Assembly (NCBI GenBank): GCA_021399445.1
Contig: JAJTUQ010000006.1
Span: 1 to 64,000 of the forward strand
Direction: 5' to 3'
DNA from: Xylogone sp. PMI_703
Taxonomy: Eukaryota; Ascomycota; Leotiomycetes
Length of the DNA stretch: 64,000 bases
Below the pieces are notes generated by a model. It had not been told where the DNA came from. It saw nothing but the letters and a program-made list of their open reading frames with translations, and searched no databases. The translations under genes and the position numbers were made by a program. Of the stretch, positions 54,604 to 64,000 are shown piece by piece. Numbering within the stretch: position 1 is the stretch's first letter; each line of letters opens with the position of its first letter.

Positions 54604-56421
54604 GGGGGAAAGTGAGGAGCTGTCTGATGCAGCAACCTGATATCAGAACAAAAGGAGATCTCCGAGCTTCCTGCTGCTTATTCACTCTTATAGTTTGTTC
54701 TGACACCTTGTCGAGTTGAGATTCACTCCGAAGGCATTAGACAATAGGGGAGAATAGAATATAAAGGGTAGGTCAACACTGAGAAATAGAGATTCACTTA
54801 GTGGCAAGGGGGATTCGAAAAGATTTTCATTCACTTGGGTTGAACTCGAGATATGCCATAGAAATCCATCAAAACAATTATATATAACTCTAATGCCAAG
54901 ATGCAAATCTTGCACGTGCTACTACCTTGCTGGCTTCGAGTGAGTGCGATGCCGGAAGCTTGCTATAATTACCCCATTAAGCCCCAGGCATTATCATCCA
55001 CGATCTCCGATTTTGATCCTATCATCATGACTTTGACCGTAGCTCCAAACACTCACCCCCATCTCACTTTATTGTCGTCGGTTTCACTCATGTGGAAAGA
55101 AAAATGAAGGCAAGTGAAGACTTAAGTGAATAAGAGGATATCGTTATAAGACGCCTGAGCAAGATGGCAGGCAGAATCCGAATGTAAGTGAATAGAAGCA
55201 ATTGGTAGAGGATACATGTAAAAGTTATGCAACAAATTGCGACGAATAGTGGGATGTCATCCTCAGCAGCTTTATGAGAGACCGAAGTCGATGCATGTAT
55301 ATTAGGAGGCTTAGGAAACGCCCCACCAACGGATATTTGAGTCGCTGTACCCATGATGTAGGCAGTATCGTAATTGTAATACTGGCATATAATTTCTTTG
55401 TTGGCACCTATAAGTCTAGGGTTTGGGTATACTATCTATTCAGCTTGCATTTCTCCTATATTTAAGTCGCAGTGCTGCTCGCCGATCATCATGAGTCTAC
55501 TTGGCATAATCTGCTAATGACCCGTATACCGATGCGAGCTGATAGCTTGTAGCATGGCAGAGTACGAAGTAACAGTGCATGTTGTCAGAGAAGTTCCTTG
55601 GGATCAGCCACAGACCAGCTGCTTTGATCGGCTACTCACTAACGTAGTTAAATTCCTTCAGTGCCTAGGTCTTCGATTAGGGTCGCAGATAGTTGCTTCC
55701 GTCAGGTGGGTTTAGAACACGGAAATGCCCCGGTGAGCATCGGCCCTAATAATTGACCAATTTGGCTCAGCAGCTCACTCCGCAGTACTCAAACTGAGAA
55801 CGCCACCCTATCTGAGCTCCTCCAAGAGACCTAGGCTGTATTCAGTTGTGGTTCAGTCACCTTCTTAGTGGATAGGACTTTGAGGACACCGTGGAGCACA
55901 TAAGGGAACTCCAATATACAAAACCTGACGCTTGCTTTATTTTCTACAAAGATAAATTTATGGCAGTAAATTATGGAGTAACGTTTCGAAACTTGAAAGT
56001 AATGCACAAGGAGATAGCAAGGTATAGTATGATTGCATGGGCCAATTTGGACAATATGAATACATCGAATTGTATTTGAAAATTCTCAAGACCGACCTAA
56101 TCAATCCATGAATATCAATCTAGGCAACAGAGCTAATATGCGCTAATCTAATGCGTCTGATTGACCAAGCATAAATAAATCATAGCAACAATAGAAAATT
56201 TGTTACACGCGTACATGCTAATAGGTTATATCAAACCGTAATTGACCGTCTCCCCTCCTAGGGTATTATCATCCGATCTACATTAGCGAAATATGATATC
56301 TGGCTTCCTACAGCCCACCAATAAGATGTACAACTATATAGTGTGTTTAGAGTGCTGTAAAAGTTACACCGAAGGGTAGTGCTTCTCGCATTGAGGTGCC
56401 AGGTGTAGCTACCAGTTGCAT
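54604..56421. other. 1.8-kb intergenic stretch
   Basis: No gene recognised. A single ATCGGCCCTAAT near 55739 resembles the triple motif at 40078-40161. Confidence 0.5.
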
Positions 56422-58154
56422 CTACTTAGCAGGAAATTCCGGACCAATGGTAACCGCTGCTGCCTTGACTCTGTTTGCCGCGTCAACAGCAATTTTGAAT
56501 TCCTTAAGGAGGGTACTGGTATCTTCAAGTCCTGCAGATATTCTAATCTGCGTCTGCTTCAAGCCGTATTTTGCCGCCCAGTCCAGTGAGTTTGCATAAG
56601 CACACATTATGTATGCAGCTGCCAAAGTGAAAGGAGCTCCGAGGTGCGGGCCTTTATGCACGTTTAGATTGTCATAAAAGGCAATCGTTGTCGGTAGATC
56701 TTCAAATTCAATGCTGAAGAGACAGCCGTACCCAGAAGTGAAATCCGATGTGGCAGGTCGCATAAATTGCTTGTAGTATTTGCCAGAATCGTCGATAGAT
56801 GGGTAGTAGACTTTACGAATGGCACTGCGTGAGTTTTTAGTGCATGAATGAAGATATTGGACTAGAGAGTTTGCATTATGGTTGAGTTTGGTTGTACGAA
56901 GTAGATAATCACGGCTATTTTGCTCAATGACTACGGCATCAGCAGTATATAGTTCTGGGATATAGTATTTGTTGCAAATATTTTTCAACTCGTTGTATTT
57001 TGGAGAGGCGGGGTTGAGGACCAGGCTTCCCGCAATAACATCAGCGTAACCATTAAATGATTTCGAGAGTGAGGTTACTAGGATATCAGTCATGCTCATG
57101 ATATCGATATTCGCAAAACTTCCAACTGTGTCGTCAATAGCGAGTATAGAACCATACTCACGCGCTAAGTTATGAAGTTTGGTAATATTTGGGGTGACGA
57201 GAGTTGGGTTCGCAGGAAATTCTGCCCAGATAGCTTGAACCTTTCGACCATGTTTACGTTCATCTTGAAGAAATATTTCCAGATCGTGTAGTTCATCGTC
57301 TGTGCCGAGCCCGAAGAATTTGAAGTTTGAACCAAACTCTTGGAAAGCTTTTATTGTGCTCATAAAAGCCATCCCAAAAAGCACGGTAGTGCCGTGGTAG
57401 AAGTCAAGTAGATATGAATGAGCTTTATAGATAGACGCCATGCCTGAAGGGTATAAATAAACATCCTCTGTTGACGGCCTTATCTGCGAATTAGGATTTA
57501 ACGGGGCTCGATTAAGGTTCTGAATGATTCTGCCTCGTAATATTTCATGTTTATTTGCCTCAAAATTTGATCTCGGGGTGTTGTCAATGGGCAAGTCGAC
57601 TTCTGTAAGTTGATCGAGGCAGTCGAGGTTAGCTTTAGCGAATCGAGATGATATGCCAACTCCCGAAATGCTCCAGAATTCGGTAACAATAGGTAATTTG
57701 TCCGTAGGGAAAGAGACTGCAAAGAAGTGGTCTTTCGCAGAAAACGCTCGAATCCTGATCTCATGGAACAGGACCCGTCTCTTATCAATGCCACTGTTTC
57801 TTTCGGGGGCCGTGATAAACTCCACGCATTCGATGGCCGACTGGAGCGAAGAAAATATGAGACATGCTTCCTCATCTGCTTTAAGATGCTTCAAGACGGC
57901 CCTGGCAAGCTGTAAATGGCATTAGAAGTCTTACCTTGAGGGCTTTAAAAAACATAAATAGCGAGACTTACATGGACGATATCTCCATGGATTTTCATCC
58001 TGGGATAGGCATTCTTGAACTGGGCGATAACAGTACTTGGATCAGCGCAATATTTCTCAACACTCTGCCATGTGTCCCCCATATGTACGGTCACCGAGTG
58101 AGGAAGTGCTGGTGGTACCGCATAGCCAGGTTGAGTTGTGATTTTAGTAGACAT
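56422..58154 (-). CDS. cystathionine gamma-synthase-like PLP enzyme
   Basis: Exons 58154-57972 and 57909-56422 give 556 aa; the intron has a GTAAGT donor and TTACAG acceptor. It belongs to the Cys/Met-metabolism PLP-dependent fold type I family. Landmarks are VYLYPSGMASIYKAH (phosphate-binding turn), IWAEFPANPTLVTPNI, LAIDDTVGSFAN (the PLP-binding Asp) and LVTSLSKSFNGYADVIAGS, with the Schiff-base Lys at about residue 344. The length and long N-terminal part agree with fungal cystathionine gamma-synthases of sulfur assimilation (O-acyl-homoserine plus cysteine). Some paralogues in biosynthetic clusters instead carry out gamma-substitutions with other nucleophiles. Which applies is not visible from the sequence. 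It stands about 2.4 kb from the amidohydrolase. Confidence 0.9.
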
Positions 58155-60591
58155 GATTTAGTCAGAGGCTGATTCGAAGCGAAATGGGATATGGGAAAAG
58201 GATAATATGCGTATCGAATCGAAGTTGAATGCTTCATTGAAACAAGCTTATTACCAATGTTAGTCGTGGTTCATACTTCAGCCTAAACTACTGCCTGAAA
58301 ACAGAGACCTGAGGTCTACCTTATTGACATTTCATAGGACTAGACTGTTATTTGGCCAGGAGGGACACTGATCATATGATCACCCTTGAAATGTTATGGG
58401 CATGGGAACTACACGAACGGTGGAATCCGTGAAAGCGTTGTATAGTCGACTTGTAGGGTAGGGAATTGATATCACGCTAACGTGTTGTAAAACAACGGAG
58501 TATACCCCTAATTATAGGCAGTCCAGTTACTATTTCCCTCCCTCAGTACCATAGCCCGTAATCCCGTACTAATCTTTTTCAATATATATAGTCCATCTGC
58601 GGGATTACAATGAAGCCGAACAGCTCGATAGTACAGTATTTCACCATACTAGCAAGATCTGTGGGAATTCAGTGGCGTATATCAGCAGGCTAATTGCCCT
58701 AGACCTCAATGTCAACATCGAAGTAAGTAACATCTATGCAAAAATTTCAGCAAATACCGTCTTTTCCAAAAGCGGAAGCGTTGTCGAATAACCTTATGAC
58801 TTTAGGCTCAGTTTGGAGTGGACAAAGATGGAAATAACTTGATACAATGTACTATTTCATATAATACCAGAATCGCTCAGTTTGGCTGAAGTTGATTGGT
58901 TCAATTTTTCGGTGAATCTTTGTGTCCCGCTTGACCAGCCGTCCTGGTTTTGAGTGGTTTACGAGCTGAGGAATAATTACGGTACAGTAGTGTACAGTAG
59001 CGTAAGTGTAGTGCTGACGTGAGCAAAGTAAGTTCGTTTTCCTCTGGATAGGTATACCATGTACTGACCTTGTAAGCTTCTAGTTTTTACTCGTATGGAA
59101 TAGAAGCACAGTATTAAGGGGGCGGTGAGAAAGTCAAGACTCTATTTTCAGCTGACGGCATGAGGTGTAGGGATACCTTTAAGTGTACAGCGAGTTTTCA
59201 ATATGCAAATCTTCGTAGAGTAGTGGACCGGTTATGGTAACAAAGGATGTTACATTTAGGGAATAGAACAGCTGCTTCTAGCAAAGCTGAAAAAGCTAGA
59301 TGAATGACAAGGGCAAGAAAAGCGAGCGGCTAAGGGAGCCTACCGGTAGGAGAGGTGATTTATCAGCATCATTCAGTGGTAAGTTATGCCGTTTTAGTCT
59401 AGACAACACCTTATCTCTGGCATGTCAATGTTATCGGAGCAATCGTCAATATGTGCAATGAAAAGGAAGTAATAGTTGAATTAGCTATTGTAAGGAGTGC
59501 GCTAAGGACCTCGCATAGCTCGGATAACTTCTCCGGAGGGCTTCGTATTGTCAGCACTAGAAGAGTAGGCCACTATCGGGAACTCTTACAATTCTGTCAG
59601 AGATTACGAAGCCAGTGGCTGATAATCAAGTATACAATTACCTCGGACAAAGACTCAATTGATAGTTCCTACAGATGATATCCTGGCAGTAATCTATTCT
59701 CCCCGAATAATAAAACCAAGATTTCACCAGTATTACTTTGCATTTACGTGGCTCATTTCTGTGTACCCATTCCTTTCTCGCATCAACTCTACTTCATATC
59801 CAATTCCCGAAGACAAGGTCAGCCCACAATATGGGCATCCCTACATCACGTTACGACTCCCAATATATTTGTTCGGTAAGTTGCTGTACGTGTATTGCCA
59901 TTATGTAACTGACTCCCATATTCCACGGCCCATTTTTGGTAGTAACGATAGCCCTGTTATATTCTAGAAAGATAGGCTAGGGCTAGAGTCTCGCTGATTT
60001 TTCTCCATGATAAAGTCTGTGAACAGTTGCTATTCTCATTACCGTAGGTATATCAGTCATCGTAAATACCTCAGTTGGTTTACAGCTGTAAGCCGTAAGC
60101 CGTAAGTAAGGTCCAGGAGTTCGGTGTTTCCTGGGGCTGGCTGGATTATTGGTTTTTACCACTTAAGTTTCCCGCGTTTTGTGGGTATTCTCCTGTGGAC
60201 GGTTAGTAGTAAGCTACCAAAATAGCTCTGTTGCCTAAAGTAGTCTTCCAAAAGAATAATAACTACCCTGGCGGATGACTTGTCATATTCTGGCCAGCCT
60301 TTTGTGTTTTAGTTATAACAACGAAGCTCGTAAATAATATGCTTACATACATATGTATTGCGATATTGAATTTAGATTAAAAGGCCAAATCCGGCTCGCG
60401 TTTACTTGTTTATCTAACTAGGAGGGTAGTATATAATCTTAAGGACGATCTCTAACTGCTATAATCCACGAGACTAAGTTAAGTACCATATTCACGTACG
60501 TACGGCCAAAATGATATCTTAACAGGGCGCTGTTCATCCAAATTCCGCTCAGTTTCCTTTCGACCTTCACCCAACATCACAGGAAGACATA
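58155..60591. other. 2.4-kb intergenic stretch between divergent genes
   Basis: No gene recognised. A short GCCGTAAGCCGTAAG tandem occurs near 60090-60110. Confidence 0.5.
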
Positions 60592-61896
60592 ATGCATGTT
60601 GTCGACCATGCAGTGCCATTACCTACTAACAACGAAGAGCAAATCCGACAATATCGAATTGATGCCTCTATTCTAATCCCAGGCCGTGGTGAACCTAGCA
60701 AGGACGCTTCCGTTGCTGTTCACGGAGATAAAATAGTATGGGTGGGGTCTCAATTACTCATTCCTGAGAAATATATGAATCTCCCAGTTATAAACGTCCC
60801 TGTGCTTATGCCGGGTCTTTGGGACTGTCATGTTCATTTTATGGGGCTAAATGGGGACGATAAGGCCGGTTATGCCAAACTTTTGGGCTCCCAGGCTCTC
60901 GCTGGAGCACGGACTGTTCGAGATCTACAACGTACACTTTTTGCTGGGTTCACATCTGTCCGAGAACTTGGTGGGTATGGAGGGGAGATTTACCCAGCAG
61001 TCTTAGATGGAAGTATTATTGGGCCGAATATATATTCTAGTATTGCTCCTTTAAGCATAACAGCAGGGCATGGAGATATCCATAATTTCCCACTTGGGAC
61101 GGTTCTTGATGCCTGTGCCCATGGCTCATGTATAGCAATATGTGACGGCGTTCCTGATTGTGTCAAAACAGTTAGACAGATGATTCGACGAGGCGCAAAA
61201 GTTATCAAAGTATACGCATCTGGAGGAGTCCTCAGTCTCATTGATGATCCGCATGATGCTCAGTTCTCTCCCGAAGAGTTACGTGCTATTGTAGAGGAGG
61301 CTGCAAGATCGAGAAGAGTTGTGGCTGCCCATTGCCATGGTAAAGAAGGGATAATAAATGCTATCAATGCTGGTGTGAAAACTATTGAACACGGAAGTTA
61401 TCTTGATGAAGAGTGTATAGCTATTATGAAAGAAAAAGATGTGGTTCTCGTTGCTACCGCATTGATTGTAGAAAGTGGACTTCAAGAAATCGACAAATTA
61501 CCCCTAGTGACGAGAGAAAAGGCGCTCAAGACTGCTGAAGCTCACAGGAAAGCATACGCTCTGGCGGTAAAGAGCGGTGTTAAGATTGCTCTAGGTACAG
61601 ACCAGTCTACCAGTGAGAATGGTTCTCTTAATACTCACGGCAGGAATGGGAAGGAATTTCTTCATGCTGTTAGGGCTGGTCTCACTCCATTACAAGCTAT
61701 CGAAGCCGGTACAGCAACCGCTCCGGAAACACTGGGGTCCTACATGGCCCCTAAATCAGGCCAGCTAAAGGAGGGATACGATGCCGATATGATTGCCCTG
61801 TCCGAAAATCCCTTGGAAGACATCAGTATTTTGTCGGATGCAGATAATATCCGTTATGTGTGGAAAGGAGGAAACTTGCTCAAATCTCCATTGTAA
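60592..61896 (+). CDS. metal-dependent amidohydrolase, ochratoxinase-like
   Basis: A single exon of 434 aa with ATG at 60592. The full ligand set of the amidohydrolase superfamily is present: His80 and His82 (WDCHVHF), Lys206 (VIKVYASGG, expected to be carboxylated and to bridge two metals), His247 (AAHCHG), His267 (IEHGSY) and Asp337 (LGTDQST). The order and spacing resemble prolidase/ochratoxinase-type enzymes, which hydrolyse amide bonds of N-acyl amino acids. The end (EGYDADMIALSENPLEDI) is the usual beta-sandwich return. It has no signal peptide. The substrate cannot be read from sequence; a role in opening an amide in detoxification or in a nearby pathway is inference. Confidence 0.92.
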   Translation: MHVVDHAVPLPTNNEEQIRQYRIDASILIPGRGEPSKDASVAVHGDKIVWVGSQLLIPEKYMNLPVINVPVLMPGLWDCHVHFMGLNGDDKAGYAKLLGSQALAGARTVRDLQRTLFAGFTSVRELGGYGGEIYPAVLDGSIIGPNIYSSIAPLSITAGHGDIHNFPLGTVLDACAHGSCIAICDGVPDCVKTVRQMIRRGAKVIKVYASGGVLSLIDDPHDAQFSPEELRAIVEEAARSRRVVAAHCHGKEGIINAINAGVKTIEHGSYLDEECIAIMKEKDVVLVATALIVESGLQEIDKLPLVTREKALKTAEAHRKAYALAVKSGVKIALGTDQSTSENGSLNTHGRNGKEFLHAVRAGLTPLQAIEAGTATAPETLGSYMAPKSGQLKEGYDADMIALSENPLEDISILSDADNIRYVWKGGNLLKSPL

Positions 61897-62678
61897 AATA
61901 AACTTCTACCTTCAAACATCTGTTATATTTTAATTTGTAAATGTCTGTATGTTGCACTATTGTTACTCTTTTACTCAAAAAATATTTTTTCTTTCCCCTA
62001 TCACTCTACTACCTTCATCATGTAGCGGAAGTTGAATTCATCTACAGCTAGTTCTGACACACTTTCAGCAGTGGTGTTCCGAAGGCCCAGACTAGATGAA
62101 AAAACAATTGCCGTTATCTGTACTAGCTTTAAACCAAGTGACCTCATTAGGAATAGTCAGGAGAATGATTATATACCATTTTAGTACAATTATTCCTGTA
62201 AATTGTAGAGTAAATGCGCTGTGGCTAATAATTCTTCTTGGATGACCATATTTGGACGGCCCTAACACCACAGGACCGGCTAACCGGGGCTCTATGACTA
62301 TAAAGTCTCAGGCTTTCTTCCGTATTTTGCGTGGTAGATGTTAATTTAGAGTCCTCAGTGTCATTATAGTTCATTTAGTAAGTGGCCATATCGCTGAACA
62401 TATATTACGGGTGATCGCCCGTGTCTCTTTTCCGGACCGCTCTGTACTGAGTGACTTTACACATCTGCCTCCACAAATTATTAAAAGCTGATTAACATAA
62501 CCGATAAATATCAGAAGTGTAGTTAATGTGGTTTATTTCACATGCTATAGGGAGGCAGCAGGTTCGATAGTGACTCAGCCATAAATCCATCCGCATCTCC
62601 CTGGCTTACTGTGGCTCTGGATCTTAATATCAACTATACCCTGGACCAACAGAATATATACTGACATCTTGAAGAAAA
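61897..62678. other. intergenic, nothing recognised
   Basis: 0.78 kb of AT-rich promoter-side DNA of the P450 at the right edge. Confidence 0.55.
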
Positions 62679-64000
62679 ATGGATGCCATTATATCTAATA
62701 TCAATCCTGAAATCATATTGGTCTCATTTATATTAATACTGATCGTGTATTTATATCATCAAGCATATTCAACTGATATTCCGTGGATCAAAGGGATTCC
62801 AGAGGCGCCTGGCTCTATACCTTTCTATGGTCATCTGACAACTCTTGGCAACGATCATCCTTCAAAGTTTGAGGAATGGAGATACGAACACGGCTGGCCT
62901 GTCGTGCAAGCAAAATTAGGTAATAGACGAATCGTGGTCCTTAACGGCTTCGATGCCGCTCGGCAATGGGTTCTGAGGAATGCAACCGCGACAATTGACC
63001 GCCCGCTTTTTTATACTTTTCATACTATCCTCAGCTCAACTCAAGGTATGAATCATATGGCTATGATACTGGATAAATTCATATTCCATCTAACCTTTCC
63101 TAGGTAGTACGATAGGTGCAGCACCATGGAACGAATGTGAGTGCTATTTTATATAAGAGTTAGAAAATAGGCGGGACTGATCATCTTAGCAACCAAACGG
63201 TGTCGTACTGCTGTTGGAGCATGTATTACGCGACCAGCTATCCAGAAATCAGCACCCATGCTTGATCTGGAGACTTTTGTTCTCGTGCATGATCTTTTCC
63301 TGGCCTCTAAGCACATATATCAAGATGTTGATCCCAGAATCTTCTTCCAACGACAAGCAGTAAATATAACTCTGATGATATGCTACGGCACTCGTTTCAC
63401 ATCAATAAATAATCCTTCTCTGCATGGGATTTTAGATATTGCAGGAAGAGTCTCAACGTACGTAGATCGGTGCCGTACAGACGTGGGGTAGATTTTAATC
63501 TAACATGGAAACAGGTTCCGCTCAACAAACAATAATCCTCAGGACTTCGTTCCTATCCTTCGGTATTTGCCAGGCTGTAGTCGCAACAAAACTGCAGTAG
63601 AGACTCGAAATCGAAGAGATAAACTCCTAGACAGTTTATTAAATTCCATACAAACTGCACTCGATAAGAATATAGCAGGACAAAATATATCTGAGGGACT
63701 TCTCCGTGACACTGAAGACTCAAAGCTAAGCAAAGGTACACTATTCCTTATCTTATGGTTGCTCTCAATTGTCTAACATTCAGGTCATAGACGACATCCG
63801 GTCAATTAATGTATCCCTAATATCAGGCGGCTTCGAGACCGTGGCTACCACCTCAACGGCTGGAATGGCTGCACTAATAACGCCAAGTGGCGAAGAGATA
63901 CAAGAAAAGGCCTATGAAGATTTACTATCTGTATATGGCACAGCCGAAGATGCCTGGGAGCAGTGTGTCACTGATGAGAGAAGTCCATATCTTGTGGCAC
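62679..64000 (+). CDS. cytochrome P450, CYP504 (phenylacetate hydroxylase)-like, cut by right edge
   Basis: Five exons seen: 62679-63045, 63104-63136, 63190-63457, 63515-63735 and 63791 to the edge; the last acceptor is the CATAG at 63790. The N-terminal half is present: a membrane anchor (IILVSFILILIVYLY), GNRRIVVLNGFDAARQWV, DRPLFYTFHTILSSTQ, STIGAAPW, RCRTAVGACITRPAIQ and the I-helix-like SLISGGFETVATTS. Together these match CYP504-type enzymes, which hydroxylate phenylacetate or similar aromatic acids in fungal catabolism. The heme-binding Cys lies beyond the window. Intron structure and frame agree across all junctions. Confidence 0.9.

Noticed and set aside
24..64000. tRNA or rRNA genes
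   Set aside because: I looked for B-box-like GGTTCGANTCC and paired stems (for example near 51030 and 62555), but none had an A box and cloverleaf arms around it.
1..64000. CRISPR array or bacterial operon features
   Set aside because: Spliceosomal introns throughout show nuclear fungal DNA; the few direct repeats are not regularly spaced arrays.

Overview
The window is nuclear DNA of a filamentous ascomycete (Pezizomycotina). Genes are interrupted by short introns (46-85 nt) with GTAAGT-like donors, CTAAC/CTGAC branch points and a nearby AG. The families are typical of such fungi: HET, DUF7580-type, F-box and Zn2Cys6 proteins, old-yellow-enzyme homologues and P450s. Intergenic DNA is long, AT-rich and carries decayed transposons, so this is an accessory, gene-sparse region. 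Species cannot be named from the sequence. Gene models here were built by hand-splicing; every multi-exon model listed as intact keeps its frame across each junction.

Layout. 0-8 kb: an OYE-like flavin oxidoreductase, an NmrA-like remnant, a decayed-transposon zone (pogo-type transposase relic, a Zn2Cys6 relic, a pair of direct repeats, a 138-bp MITE), then an enoyl-CoA hydratase/isomerase. 8-15 kb: a HET protein, a DUF7580-type protein and a C2H2-type protein, the last two head to head; this resembles a fungal non-self-recognition or immunity island. 16-25.4 kb: two unassigned proteins, a class II aldolase-like protein with a probable mitochondrial presequence, and a small membrane protein. 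27.6-34.7 kb: a four-gene set (type I extradiol dioxygenase, FAD monooxygenase, FAH-family hydrolase, Zn2Cys6 regulator) that reads as an aromatic-ring hydroxylation and meta-cleavage pathway with its own regulator. 36.3-37.3 kb: a lectin-like protein with a C-terminal membrane anchor. 38.7-45.9 kb: an OYE reductase, a P450 and a full-length oxidosqualene cyclase, the P450 and cyclase divergent from one 0.84-kb promoter; this is a candidate triterpenoid gene cluster. 46-54.6 kb: a 231-bp MITE, an F-box gene with a premature stop, a 66-aa secreted cysteine-rich protein, a WD40 protein and a broken HNH-nuclease gene. 56.4-64 kb: a cystathionine gamma-synthase-like PLP enzyme, an ochratoxinase-like amidohydrolase, and a CYP504-like P450 that runs off the right edge.

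How genes may work together. The strongest biosynthetic unit is cyclase + P450 + OYE. The cyclase would fold 2,3-oxidosqualene, the P450 would oxidise the skeleton, and the OYE could reduce an enone. The cyclase keeps lanosterol-synthase hallmarks but has two unusual active-site neighbours. The strongest catabolic unit is monooxygenase + extradiol dioxygenase + FAH hydrolase, which would hydroxylate a phenol, open the ring and split the product. Three separate genes carry stops that are each one C-to-T change from a Gln codon, which fits ongoing decay of this accessory DNA.
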